A stretch of DNA of 49,819 nt from Bacteroidota bacterium (GTDB taxonomy: Bacteria > Bacteroidota > Bacteroidia > Bacteroidales > Paludibacteraceae), in the NCBI GenBank assembly GCA_017860345.1, contig JAFNAV010000036.1, positions 1 through 49,819 on the forward strand, given 5' to 3'. Positions 33,405 through 42,433 of the stretch are shown here, one piece after another. Numbering within the stretch: the first letter of the stretch is position 1; each line of letters starts with the position of its first letter. A model generated the notes under the pieces. That model had not been told where the DNA came from, searched no databases, and saw only the letters and a list, made by a program, of their open reading frames with translations. The translations under genes were made by a program, and so were the position numbers.

Positions 33405-33441
33405 AATGAAAACGTCTTAGCAATTTTTTTATATCGATGAG

Positions 33442-33960
33442 TTTAGTACATGACAAAAAATCTATTTTACCTATAATTGATTCATGTGAATAGAAACGCG
33501 GATATAGCGGATTACATTACAGATTTTAGACTTCACAAGTGAAGTCGGCTGATTTTCAGCTGCGAAAACTAATCCACCATTTCCGTAGTAAATAAATCAG
33601 ATTGCTTATCCAAATTAGTCAGGTTATATACATATTCGTTTCAAAACTTTTGTGTTACTACTACCAAGGTAAAAATCTATTAAACCACAATAGGCACAAT
33701 AGAAAGAAAATTAATATGAAAATATATAATATAGAGCACAATAGGCAAATGCCTATCGGCATTTAAATATAACGAAATTGTAAAATCTTAATCAACTAAT
33801 CGTTTTTCTAATGTGTCTATTGTGGTTAAAATCTTATAGTTCGACCGAAAGGGATAAGCAGTAAAATCAGAATTAAATCCGTTTTGTTTCTACAATAAAT
33901 CAGTGTATATCAGTTAAATCAGCTATATCAGCGTTTCTGTTTTTTTTATCATGTACTTAT
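33442..33960. mobile_element. MITE-like element, copy 2 (inverted, enlarged)
   Basis: This is the same element as 8025-8320 in opposite orientation. Its ends are TTTAGTACATGACAAAAAA on the left and, from the right, ATAAGTACATGATAAAAAA, flanked by 9-bp direct repeats (ATCGATGAG at 33433-33441 and GTCGATGAG at 33961-33969, one mismatch). The GACTTCACAAGTGAAGTC and GGCTGATTTTCAGC hairpins are preserved in reverse order. Extra DNA of about 250 bp from about 33600 makes it longer than copy 1. Confidence 0.75.
33680..33831. mobile_element. nested inverted-repeat insertion in copy 2
   Basis: Inside the extra DNA of copy 2, TTAAACCACAATAGGCACA (from about 33680) is inverse to TGTGTCTATTGTGGTTAAA (ending at about 33830). 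Both sides are bordered by AAAATCT, a possible 7-bp duplication. No gene is encoded. It looks like a second, smaller non-autonomous element. Confidence 0.5.
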
Positions 33961-34022
33961 GTCGATGAGTCCTCTTGTTAAACAACCACAAAATCTAAAA
34001 GTTTACTTTCCTTATTCCGGAA

Positions 34023-35057
34023 TTATTTTTTTAATGCCTTGTATCGTTTTCCCCAAAACTTATAGCGGGTAAGCGAGGTGTATGTGATTATGCGCTCAAC
34101 CCATTTGTATCGCAACAGAAAATGAATAATCCGATACCATACTCCAAGAAGAAAAATCATCAACGCCGTTTGAATACCGAAACTAATCAGCGCATTGTCG
34201 AGATGAAGCGTAGTTCCGGCAAGTTGAATAACAGCAACCCAGATAATTGACGAAAAAATCAGCGCGAATGCAAGGATAGATCCGTGAGCCGTTTCAATGG
34301 CTTTGTGCGGGCAGTAGCTCATGCAGTGCATGCAGCTCTCGCATTTGAAAGTCCAAAAGGGGCGGTTTGCTACCGACTTGATGGCTTTGACCGGACACTG
34401 TTCAATGCAGGCATTGCAGTGGGTACAGGCGGCCGAAGCAAAGTAGGTTTTAGCAAAGAAAAAACGTCCCGCTAAAAGATAAGCAAGCGAAACCGGACTG
34501 ATAATAATATCCTGAATAATTTCCCGCACCGACCTGAAATCATTTTGTCCGTTAAGCACTTTTTGGGCAAAAGCTTCTACACGTTCCCGGTTGCGGATGT
34601 GCAGGTATTCTACCGTGCGGCGGTTTAGTCCCGGATGTACCGAAATCCAGTTCGATGGCAAATCTACCGGTAGCATGGCTTGAATCCGATAACCCTTTAG
34701 TTTTAAAATCAGCGCCGACAGGTAAAATGTAATGCCGGATAAGCCCGGGGTAATCCATTGGCCTATAAGCATGCCGGCACGTGTGTTGAGTAGCAGTACC
34801 GGGTTTTTTCCTTTGGGGAAACGCCGGATAAACGATTGCATTACAGGAGGGTAGTTGAATCCATGTACCGGCGAGCAAAATGCGATGAGCGCATCGTCGT
34901 CCGGTACAGGGATATTCAATCTTTTGACATGGGCAATATTCACCACATCTGTTTGCATGCCCATCGCCAAGCCGGCATCACTTATCCAGCGGGCAACATT
35001 GGCCGAGTTGCCCGTTCCGGAAAAGTAATATACAATAAGCTTGGGGTATGCAGGCAT
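34023..35057 (-). CDS. EFR1-type flavodoxin-ferredoxin membrane protein
   Basis: This 344-residue redox protein joins three parts. An N-terminal flavodoxin-like domain has the FMN loop YYFSGTGNSANVARWI (Ser13-Asn17 region). Two 4Fe-4S ferredoxin motifs follow: CTHCNACIEQCP (Cys211, 214, 217, 221) and CESCMHCMSYCP (Cys239, 242, 245, 249). The C-terminal region has two hydrophobic helices (about 262-282 and 288-310) and a basic tail. This is the EFR1 family order; its electron partner is unknown. It lies 14 bp after a TonB-type receptor gene and is probably co-transcribed with it. Confidence 0.85.
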   Translation of the reverse strand: MPAYPKLIVYYFSGTGNSANVARWISDAGLAMGMQTDVVNIAHVKRLNIPVPDDDALIAFCSPVHGFNYPPVMQSFIRRFPKGKNPVLLLNTRAGMLIGQWITPGLSGITFYLSALILKLKGYRIQAMLPVDLPSNWISVHPGLNRRTVEYLHIRNRERVEAFAQKVLNGQNDFRSVREIIQDIIISPVSLAYLLAGRFFFAKTYFASAACTHCNACIEQCPVKAIKSVANRPFWTFKCESCMHCMSYCPHKAIETAHGSILAFALIFSSIIWVAVIQLAGTTLHLDNALISFGIQTALMIFLLGVWYRIIHFLLRYKWVERIITYTSLTRYKFWGKRYKALKK

Positions 35058-35071
35058 AACAAAAAGGTTTT

Positions 35072-37582
35072 TTACATTGGCGACTGACCCATGCTGCTAT
35101 TTTCTTTCATTTTTTGGTCGTCGTTGGATATGGTAGCTTTGGTTTTCTTAACCTGCGCTGTCATACTTCCGATTCGGTACGAAACATTCAGACGGAACTC
35201 TGTATTCTTAGTCAGATGAACATCCGTTCGCTGGTCGAAAGTAGTTGCTCCTGTGGTGCTGTTAACTCCTTTGGTGGTAAGTATAATGTGCGACTCGGGC
35301 AGATATACTGCACTCAAAGCTACTGTCAGACGTTTTTTCAGGAACTCTTTTGAAAGCGCCATATATGTAAAGTAAAATGCAGACTGGCTACCTTGCAGGG
35401 TTATCTGAGGCAGGTTTCCGCCCCCACCGGTACTGATGCGGAAGTCTTTTGGAAGCATAAATGTGCCTCCCAGAAACATACGTCCGGTGAAACCATCGTT
35501 GGACAGACCATAAGCGCTACTATTCATTTTTACATAGTTCACATTTCCGTTCATATATAAATTTAACCAGGATAAACCACGGTAACTACCAAATACATTC
35601 AGTCCCAGCTGTTTGTTGTGTCCGATATTGTCATACGTAATTTCCTGAACAGTACTTCCGTCTTTTATAAATGAATATTGTTCGATAGCATTGTTTACAA
35701 AAGTGTAGGCCAACTCGGCGCTAATGTTGTATTTGGCACCGAAACTGCTGTAACCCAATGTAATGTTGTGACTGTTCTCAGGATCCAGATTTGGGTTACC
35801 ATAGCTGATGTAGTTCGGGTCTCTGCGGTCTACATAGGGGTTCAAATATCCTATACTCGGGCGTTGTATACGCATGTTGTATCCCAGTTTAAGGCTATTC
35901 ATATCGGTGAGTCGATAGGTAAGCGTAGCCGATGGTACCCAGGAGTCGTACTCGTCTTTAAAGTTTCTTTCTGTTTCGTTGAATTCAACATTGAGCCAGG
36001 TGTATTCATAGCGCAATCCTCCTTTAATACCCCATTTGCCTATATTGGCAGTATAGCTTGCATAAGCTCCCAGTATGTCCTGATTGTTATCAAAATTAGA
36101 TACAGTATCTCTCGTCAGGTAGGGAGTGAAGGGATAGCTTTTGCTAAAGTCGAAATATTTGTAAGCCTCGTCTGTTTCACTACTGTTGAGGCGCAGTATG
36201 TACTTGGTTCCAAACTCAAGTGTTTGCCCTTTGGCTGTTGGCTTGGAGTAGTCAGCCTGAAAAGTATGCTCATTCGATGAGGCAGTATTATCACTTTGGC
36301 TCCATTGAATTAGTCCGGCCTGCGGGTGCGTATAATTTTGTCCCAATGTGTTTGTAACTTCGTAATTGCTACTGTTGGGGGTATTGCTTAGTTTATACGA
36401 CAGGGTTAATGTTTCGCCTTTCTTTTTGAAAGAGTGTTGGTAGTCAACGCCTAAGTCGGTTGAACCCCAGCTTTGGGTTTGCGTACTATTCTGCGTGTAG
36501 TCAAAAATCTTATTCCTGTCTCCGTCAAAATTTTCGGTTGTAGCCACGGTTGTGCTTTTAGGGCGACCAAACTGACGGTTGAACGAGAATGTAAACAGAT
36601 TGGCCGTATCTAATTCATAACTTAGCTGTCCGCTACCTATTTGCATGGGTGTAGGATTCTCTACAGTAGCCACTTGCTTGCCATAAGGATAAGGAGCTCC
36701 TGAAACATACGAATTTCTTTCGGTAGATGTTGTTACCGGAAACTGCTTGTTATAGCTGTAATTATAATTTCCCGAGAAGCTGAATTTACCGCTTTGAATC
36801 ATCAGGTTAAGGCCGCCTCCGTAGGAACCGCGCGACGAAGCCTGTCCGCTTATTGTGGCCGAATATCCCTGCGCCGAACTTTGCTGTATGGTCACAATAT
36901 TGATAATTCCGCCAATACCTTCGGCATCGTATTTAGCGCCGGGTTGGGTAATTACTTCGATGTTTTTCACCATATTGGCCGGTATGCTTTTCAGAATTAG
37001 CCCCGGATTGTTGTTGAACATATTGGTGGGTTTTCCATTCAGAAAGAATTTGAAATTACCCGATCCTTTTAGTTGGATATTGTCCTGACCATCTACAGTA
37101 ACCATCGGCACTTTACGCAGCATATCCAGTACGGTCGACGATTTGGACTCCGGATCCTGTTCAGCATCATAGGTAATTTTGTCGGCATCAGCTTTTATCA
37201 GCGGACGGGTGGCCACCACACTTACTTCTTTAAGAGCTTGTTTATTGGCGCCCAAACCTATTTTACCAAGTTGCGCCTGAGTGTTGTTTGCGCTTACACT
37301 GAAGTGTCTTGAGGCTGGTTGTTGACCAACACACGAAATAACAATTATATAATTGCCGGCAGCTTTCAGTTCACCGGTAAACTTACCATCCAAATCGCTG
37401 GCAAATCGGGTTACAACCTGTTGAGGGTTCTTTTCCATAACTACCGAGCAAGTAACGTAAGGCAGAGTTTCCTGTGTGAGCGAATCAACAGCCTGCCCTT
37501 TAACTACAAACTTAGTTCCGGTATTTTGGGCATTTAATAAAACCGGTATAATTAAAAACAGAGCAAATAAAAACTTTTTCAT
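35072..37582 (-). CDS. TonB-dependent outer-membrane beta-barrel protein
   Basis: This 836-residue outer-membrane protein has a signal peptide (to about residue 18). A carboxypeptidase-regulatory-like domain follows (GQAVDSLTQETLPYVTCSV...). The plug-like domain (about 115-225) has VATRPLIKADADKITYDAEQDPESKSSTVLDMLRKVPMVTVDG and IPANMVKNIEVITQPGAKYDAEGIGGIINIVT, and then comes a long barrel. This is the OMP_b-brl_3 type common in Bacteroidota, of uncertain ligand. The C-terminal extension (TISNDDQKMKENSSMG) runs past the last barrel strand. It has a perfect promoter and is followed by the EFR1 gene 14 bp later, so an uptake-plus-reduction role (e.g. a metal chelate) can be suggested but not shown. 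Confidence 0.88.
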   Translation of the reverse strand: MKKFLFALFLIIPVLLNAQNTGTKFVVKGQAVDSLTQETLPYVTCSVVMEKNPQQVVTRFASDLDGKFTGELKAAGNYIIVISCVGQQPASRHFSVSANNTQAQLGKIGLGANKQALKEVSVVATRPLIKADADKITYDAEQDPESKSSTVLDMLRKVPMVTVDGQDNIQLKGSGNFKFFLNGKPTNMFNNNPGLILKSIPANMVKNIEVITQPGAKYDAEGIGGIINIVTIQQSSAQGYSATISGQASSRGSYGGGLNLMIQSGKFSFSGNYNYSYNKQFPVTTSTERNSYVSGAPYPYGKQVATVENPTPMQIGSGQLSYELDTANLFTFSFNRQFGRPKSTTVATTENFDGDRNKIFDYTQNSTQTQSWGSTDLGVDYQHSFKKKGETLTLSYKLSNTPNSSNYEVTNTLGQNYTHPQAGLIQWSQSDNTASSNEHTFQADYSKPTAKGQTLEFGTKYILRLNSSETDEAYKYFDFSKSYPFTPYLTRDTVSNFDNNQDILGAYASYTANIGKWGIKGGLRYEYTWLNVEFNETERNFKDEYDSWVPSATLTYRLTDMNSLKLGYNMRIQRPSIGYLNPYVDRRDPNYISYGNPNLDPENSHNITLGYSSFGAKYNISAELAYTFVNNAIEQYSFIKDGSTVQEITYDNIGHNKQLGLNVFGSYRGLSWLNLYMNGNVNYVKMNSSAYGLSNDGFTGRMFLGGTFMLPKDFRISTGGGGNLPQITLQGSQSAFYFTYMALSKEFLKKRLTVALSAVYLPESHIILTTKGVNSTTGATTFDQRTDVHLTKNTEFRLNVSYRIGSMTAQVKKTKATISNDDQKMKENSSMGQSPM

Positions 37583-37627
37583 TTCTTTATTTAATTAATG
37601 ACTATAAATGATAAATAAATACATCTG

Positions 37628-37657
37628 CAAAAATAACATATATTTATCGTAAAACAA
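37628..37657 (-). promoter_or_regulatory. promoter of the outer-membrane receptor/EFR1 operon
   Basis: On the minus strand, TTG (plus-strand CAA at 37655-37657) is followed after 19 bp by TATTTTTG (plus-strand CAAAAATA at 37628-37635), a perfect Bacteroidota promoter 46 bp before the start codon. Confidence 0.7.
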
Positions 37658-37725
37658 TAATAAATTATGGTAAAACATAAAAAATTCCCGATAAATCATG
37701 AAAAAATCCCGTTAAACGGTGTTTT

Positions 37726-38577
37726 TTATAGCTCCAAAATCATTTCAAATTGCTCACCTCTTTTAACCAACCCAACCGAATTAGCCCATTCGTTGATCGT
37801 CGGGAATTGGTTATCGGTGTTAATCAGCTTTACTCCTGTGCCGGTGCATTCTTTTAATGTTGCAGCTAAAAGTGCTGATGCAATTCCCCGTCTGCGATAT
37901 TCGGGATTAACGGCAATTTGAGCTATATCGCCCGATATGGCTTCAAGAATGCAATATCCCACAGGTATACTATCTGCTATTGCAGCATTAACAACAAAAC
38001 CCTGGCGCTGTCTGTGTATCGATTCGTACGAATTTTGCCACGATGGCTGAAAGTCGAACCAGGAACTGAAATGTTTTACAGTCTGTAAATCAGATTTTTC
38101 AATCCGGATGTTGCACATCTTGTTCTGTGTTGTATTGATAATGGTTTCTTTCGTTTCGGTAAAGTACGAAAATTCGCGACTTACCTTAAAGCCCTGTTTA
38201 CGATAAACCGAAACAGCTGCTTCGTTGTGTTTCAATACTTCAAGCAGATATTGTTTAACTTCCGCTTCGCGCAAAAAAGAAACCGAATATTCAAAAATTT
38301 TACCAGCCAGTCCCTGTCCGCGATATTCTTTTAATGTGCCGGTACCGGTATCGTAAACCGTTCTTAGCCCGTTGTACTGACCAAAACCATTGCATGTAAA
38401 GCTTACCAGTTCGCCATTGTCGAAAGCTCCGAAAGAAAGCTTAGGCTCAAAACCTCTGCGTTGAAGCATTGTATTTAACTGTTCGTAGCTTAGCTGTATT
38501 TCGTAATCGGCAAATGCTGCGCTAAAAGCGTTGTATAGTTGATCAAAGCTGATTGTGTCGAGCGGTTTTATATCCAT
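37726..38577 (-). CDS. GNAT acetyltransferase with two GNAT domains
   Basis: This 283-residue protein holds two GNAT folds in tandem. The first (residues 1-140) has the acetyl-CoA loop EYRGQGLAGKIFEYSVSFLRE followed by VLKHNEAAVSVYRKQGF. The second (about 145-283) has NPEYRRRGIASALLAATLKEC. Each R/QxxGxG/A motif should bind the acetyl-CoA pyrophosphate, although in tandem proteins often only one domain is active. The substrate is unknown. It stands alone, about 140 bp from the divergent receptor promoter side and 220 bp from the next gene. Confidence 0.85.
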   Translation of the reverse strand: MDIKPLDTISFDQLYNAFSAAFADYEIQLSYEQLNTMLQRRGFEPKLSFGAFDNGELVSFTCNGFGQYNGLRTVYDTGTGTLKEYRGQGLAGKIFEYSVSFLREAEVKQYLLEVLKHNEAAVSVYRKQGFKVSREFSYFTETKETIINTTQNKMCNIRIEKSDLQTVKHFSSWFDFQPSWQNSYESIHRQRQGFVVNAAIADSIPVGYCILEAISGDIAQIAVNPEYRRRGIASALLAATLKECTGTGVKLINTDNQFPTINEWANSVGLVKRGEQFEMILEL

Positions 38578-38796
38578 GTCGCAAAATATTTGAGTTTATA
38601 TATAGCAGGTTTTTTTAATGCTTGAAAAATGTAGTAGTTACAAGCTAAACGCAGATTTATTTACGGACACAAATTTCATAAGCGTAGTAAGTATTGTAGC
38701 TTTGTTAAATCTGTGTTCTTGCAAACGTATAATTCCCTGTTTCTGGTAATATGTGATATTAATAAAGCATGTGCTTTTGGGAATGTTGAAATTTCA

Positions 38797-39102
38797 TTAT
38801 TCTGCCTGATCGTATGCTTCCATAGCCGTTGGTAAGCAGCTGGTGACTCCTTTTAATCCACAAACTGTAAGCGTAATCAGAATGGTATCGCGTATTTCTT
38901 CGCGGGTGGCTCCCAGTTGTTTAGCCATTTTTACATGGTAATACACAGCAGTGGTGTCGCCCATCGACGATTTTATACCAATGTAAACCAGTTGCTTGGT
39001 TTTGGCATCTAAGCCTGAAGTGCTTTTTAATGCGTCTATTAAACCGTCAAATGCTTTGGCTACTTCAGGAGCTTCTTTTTGAAAAGTATCAAGTGGATTC
39101 AT
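38797..39102 (-). CDS. carboxymuconolactone decarboxylase-family protein
   Basis: This 101-residue helical protein is of the AhpD/CMD type: FDGLIDALKSTSGLDAKTKQLVYIGIKSSMGDTTAVYYHVKMAKQLGATREEIRDTI. The conserved His in YYHVKMAKQLGA is present, but the CxxC redox pair of AhpD is not (DTTAVYYH instead of CxxCxxxH), so thiol peroxidase activity is unlikely. The two cysteines sit near the C-terminus (VCGLKGVTSCL). It is the second gene after a YciI-like protein with a 4-bp gap, clearly an operon. The role is unknown. Confidence 0.8.
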   Translation of the reverse strand: MNPLDTFQKEAPEVAKAFDGLIDALKSTSGLDAKTKQLVYIGIKSSMGDTTAVYYHVKMAKQLGATREEIRDTILITLTVCGLKGVTSCLPTAMEAYDQAE

Positions 39103-39106
39103 GGTT

Positions 39107-39397
39107 TTAAAATTTTATAAAGGGTTTGAATTCGTCAGCATATTTTGTAGGTGTAAATTCCGTAACCTGATAGTTGGCAGCGCCTTGTGTGTAAAAAGGA
39201 TCGTGCGAAATGATTTCAGTTACCTCCGTTTTATTGGCAGCATTGCAAATAATAATTCCACCCGTACGGGGAATTTGAGCCCCTGAACAAATAAACTTTC
39301 CAAGAGCATAATTTTCGTCGAGATAGACTCTGTGAGCGGGAATTAATTCATCAATAACTTCTATTGGAGCTGTGTAAGTAAGTGTAAGAATAAACAT
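39107..39397 (-). CDS. YciI-family protein
   Basis: This 96-residue protein is of the YciI (YCII) fold: MFILTLTYTAPIEVIDELIPAHRVYLDENYALGKFICSGAQIPRTGGIIICNA and SHDPFYTQGAANYQVTEFTP. The His-Asp pair of the DPF segment (HDPF) is the presumed active-site element of this ferredoxin-like, ACT-related fold. Some members are dechlorinases or peroxidase-like accessory proteins, but most have no known role. It is the first gene of a two-gene unit with the CMD-family protein. Confidence 0.85.
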   Translation of the reverse strand: MFILTLTYTAPIEVIDELIPAHRVYLDENYALGKFICSGAQIPRTGGIIICNAANKTEVTEIISHDPFYTQGAANYQVTEFTPTKYADEFKPFIKF

Positions 39398-39483
39398 GTT
39401 CTCTGTTTTTTTTTAGTAGGATAAACTATGCTGCAAAGTTAACTGAAAATTAATAAAATTGAAGGACGATGAGTGATAATAAA

Positions 39484-40872
39484 TCAGGCTATCACTCGGA
39501 TTTTTTTCCATTTGCCACTTCGGAAACGCCATACAAGTATAGAACTGAAGATCAGGAAAAATACAACCAGCATAAACCAACTAAATGGTACAGACAAATT
39601 GAAAACCTTCAGACATAAATATAGTAAAGGTACAAACGACCAGTGAGCAATAACCGACACAATCATTGTAAAATGCGTATCTCCGGCTCCACGTAAGGCT
39701 CCTACTAAAGCCACTACTACCGCTTCGGCAAGTACATACAAAGCAGCTATCTGAATCATGGATACAGCAATAGGAATAGCATCGGCAAATACCTGACTGT
39801 AGGTTACAGGTTCAAATACCAATACCAGCGTTTTAGGAATAAACACAAATAATATCAGAATAAGCATAGAGTAAATTATTCCTGTTTTTATTCCTGATAA
39901 AGCTGCCCGATGCGCCACTTGTGGACGACCTGCTCCCATATATCGTCCTACAAGACTGGTTACACTGGTTTCGATACCAATCAATGGGATAAATGAAACC
40001 ATATCCCAGTTGAACATGATGGTGGTGGCGGTTGAAGCCACATCTCCTATAGACTGAAACAGGGCTATCATAAAGAAGAAGGCTATAAAATTCAGAAACA
40101 ATTCAAACCCGGCCGGCGAACCATAGTAAAGTAACTTTTTCATGATTTCGGCCGAAAAACGAAATGATTTCCTGACCGAAAATTCCTGATTGTTTTTTCT
40201 GCCCAAATAAGTAATGAACAACATGATGGTTGCCACAACTGAACCGGAAACCGTGGCCAATGCTGCTCCGGTGATTCCCATTGCGGGCATGCCTAATTTG
40301 CCGAAAATCAGAATATAATCCAATACTACATTGGTCAACATGGCTGCAACAGTGGCTTGCATAACTATTTTGGTACGACCAATGCCTACAAAATAACAGC
40401 TCAGTGTGTGCCTGAGCAATGTAAAAACAACACCCCATGATAATACCGAAATGTACTCAATCTGATAAGCTACCTGGGATGCAGGCGTATTGAGCCAACC
40501 GAAGACTAATCCAAGATACGGTTTTATCAAAATAATCAGCGGCCAGGCAATCAGTGTGATGATGATGCCCTGAAAAGTGGTGCGTGATGAATTATGCCTT
40601 TCGCCCGCACCCATGTATTGTGCCGTAAGTGCTGTGGTATAACCTATTAGTCCGATAAAAAAGAAGGTTAGCATTTGCAGTGCAACACCGCCTGCCAGTG
40701 AGGCATTCATTTGCTCCGAACCTACTTTGGCGAGAAAAAGACGGTCGGTAAAGGTCATTACACCATCGCAAGCGGTAGATATAATCATGGGTAAAGCCAG
40801 TGCCAGCAATTCTTTTTGTCCGCCGGGCTTGTGATAACCAGAATAAATTTTTCGTATTTGTTTAATCGGCAT
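39484..40872 (-). CDS. MATE-family multidrug/cation exporter
   Basis: This 462-residue inner-membrane protein has 12 predicted helices in two MatE repeats: LALALPMIISTACDGVMTFTDRLFLAKVGSEQMNASLAGG at the start of the first, and the equivalent LLYYGSPAGFELFLNFIAFFFM start of the second after about residue 240. It would export drugs or metabolites in exchange for Na+ or H+. The substrate is unknown. It is a single gene with about 145 bp to the next minus-strand gene. Length is normal. Confidence 0.92.
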   Translation of the reverse strand: MPIKQIRKIYSGYHKPGGQKELLALALPMIISTACDGVMTFTDRLFLAKVGSEQMNASLAGGVALQMLTFFFIGLIGYTTALTAQYMGAGERHNSSRTTFQGIIITLIAWPLIILIKPYLGLVFGWLNTPASQVAYQIEYISVLSWGVVFTLLRHTLSCYFVGIGRTKIVMQATVAAMLTNVVLDYILIFGKLGMPAMGITGAALATVSGSVVATIMLFITYLGRKNNQEFSVRKSFRFSAEIMKKLLYYGSPAGFELFLNFIAFFFMIALFQSIGDVASTATTIMFNWDMVSFIPLIGIETSVTSLVGRYMGAGRPQVAHRAALSGIKTGIIYSMLILILFVFIPKTLVLVFEPVTYSQVFADAIPIAVSMIQIAALYVLAEAVVVALVGALRGAGDTHFTMIVSVIAHWSFVPLLYLCLKVFNLSVPFSWFMLVVFFLIFSSILVWRFRSGKWKKIRVIA

Positions 40873-41016
40873 GGTTGTATTTGTAACTTTATGTGATTCT
40901 AAATTGCAAATATAAGCAATATGTTGCCTTTTAAATGCAAAGAAAACAATGAATGACTGAAAACTGTTTATGAACAGTCAATAAAACCGATTATCGATAC
41001 TATTTATTTGTATAGT

Positions 41017-41724
41017 TTAGTTTTTAGAGGATCTGAAATATCCGTATATCAATGCAATTAGCCATATAAGGTGGACAGATAAACAGAGCAAATAATCTCT
41101 TACGCTATTGTTTACAATAACCTTCGAAATCCAATAAGGTGGGAAAATCCATGACAATACGGTTAGCCATTTCATTCCGGTAAGATCAACCAGAGCGAAC
41201 AACATGAAGATGTTCAATGCCTTGGCATAAGTCAACCCCTTAACTTTATCATCGGCTCCAAAATAGAGCAGCAATCCGATAATACCTGTGTAAATTGACA
41301 TCATGCTTGCCAAAAAGAGAATCCTAAATAATCCCATTTCAACCAAACCTAATACAATATAGGCCAAAACCACATAACAAAAAGACAGCAGTCCTGTTAG
41401 TAACATTCTGTTTATGAGGTATCCGCTACGACCCAAAGGTGTTACTGACATCAACTCGGTTATATGCCCGTCACGGTCGTCAATCATCTGAAAACCCGAA
41501 ACTATTCCCAGCATTCCAGCTGATAAAGCCAGTATGACAGAAAAAACATAACCGTAATACGGAGTTAAGTCGAAACCCGTTTTTTGAAGCAGTATCGGGA
41601 CCAGAAATACCGTGATAAGTTTAAAAAACACTATCAACAATACGGGTGCAAAAAGCAGAATTCCTGTAATTGTATCTCTGAATACCTGTTTCAAATCATT
41701 TTGAAAGTATGTAATTTGTTTCAT
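41017..41724 (-). CDS. ABC exporter permease (ABC-2 type), second subunit
   Basis: A ~235-residue permease with six hydrophobic helices. The frame is open back to 41766, but ATG 41724 (MKQITYFQNDLKQVFRDT) is preferred: it gives the usual basic amphipathic entry helix and a 13-bp gap from the preceding gene rather than a 29-bp overlap. The body shows the ABC-2 pattern, with GIVSGFQMIDDRDGHITELMSVTPLGRSGYLINRM as the cytoplasmic coupling segment. It is the last of four genes (TetR, ATPase, permease, permease). Two different permeases would pair into one exporter. Confidence 0.82.
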   Translation of the reverse strand: MKQITYFQNDLKQVFRDTITGILLFAPVLLIVFFKLITVFLVPILLQKTGFDLTPYYGYVFSVILALSAGMLGIVSGFQMIDDRDGHITELMSVTPLGRSGYLINRMLLTGLLSFCYVVLAYIVLGLVEMGLFRILFLASMMSIYTGIIGLLLYFGADDKVKGLTYAKALNIFMLFALVDLTGMKWLTVLSWIFPPYWISKVIVNNSVRDYLLCLSVHLIWLIALIYGYFRSSKN

Positions 41725-41737
41725 AACTTGGGATGAT

Positions 41738-42433
41738 TTATTCGTTAAATACAATTTTTGATTCAAATACCCGCTCAGCCCATCGAAAGAAAATGTAATT
41801 CATAACTATAAGATAAACAAGCAGTAATCCGCTTTCGAGTATGGAAATGTCGTTCGTAAATGCTCCCAGCATCAATCGTAGTGCAGCAACACTTGGGACT
41901 GCGCAAAACCAACTCCCCGATGGAAACCATATCAACGAAAAGCAGGGTAGCACAAATAACAACATATACGGAATGGTTTTAAGTAGATATTGATTAACAT
42001 TCCGGCAACCGGCTGAAATAAGTACTCCGCACAGTGTGAAAATACCCGATGTGAGAACTGTGGCAAAAATCACAAGAAGCCAATTGACCTCGTTGTGAGC
42101 ACTGAAAACCGTAAGCGCGATGGTAGCTAGCACCGAAACTATAGCCAATGAAAGTACTTTGGCTATCAGATATTCTGCCGTTCTTAGTGGTGTTACGGTG
42201 AAAACCTGCAAGAGTCCCTGACCTTTTTCGAGCATGATAATTCCACCGATAAAAAACATACCCAATACAGATGGATCAGAATAAACCACCAAAGGCAATG
42301 CAATCCCAAGAATATTGGTCGGTAAATAGTGCAAAATAATCAGATACATAACCACAATTGCCACATATACCAGGTAAAAACCCTGTTTGAATTGAAAACG
42401 CATATCTGCGCGTAAAGCATTAAGTGTTCTCAT
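41738..42433 (-). CDS. ABC exporter permease (ABC-2 type), first subunit
   Basis: This 231-residue membrane protein has about six helices. An ABC-2 type coupling segment (MLEKGQGLLQVFTVTPLRTAEYLIAKVLSLAIVSVLATIAL) is placed as in the second permease, suggesting that the two arose by duplication. Its ATG overlaps the stop of the ATPase gene by 4 bp (ATGA), a sign of translational coupling. The substrate of the exporter is unknown. Confidence 0.82.
   Translation of the reverse strand: MRTLNALRADMRFQFKQGFYLVYVAIVVMYLIILHYLPTNILGIALPLVVYSDPSVLGMFFIGGIIMLEKGQGLLQVFTVTPLRTAEYLIAKVLSLAIVSVLATIALTVFSAHNEVNWLLVIFATVLTSGIFTLCGVLISAGCRNVNQYLLKTIPYMLLFVLPCFSLIWFPSGSWFCAVPSVAALRLMLGAFTNDISILESGLLLVYLIVMNYIFFRWAERVFESKIVFNE

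Larger units (their letters stand above)
33405..34022. other. 618-bp spacer occupied by a repeat element
   Basis: No gene is seen. Almost all of this spacer is taken up by copy 2 of the MITE-like element (33442-33960), which itself carries a nested inverted repeat. The promoter of the aldehyde dehydrogenase must lie within or beyond the element; none is obvious. Confidence 0.7.
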
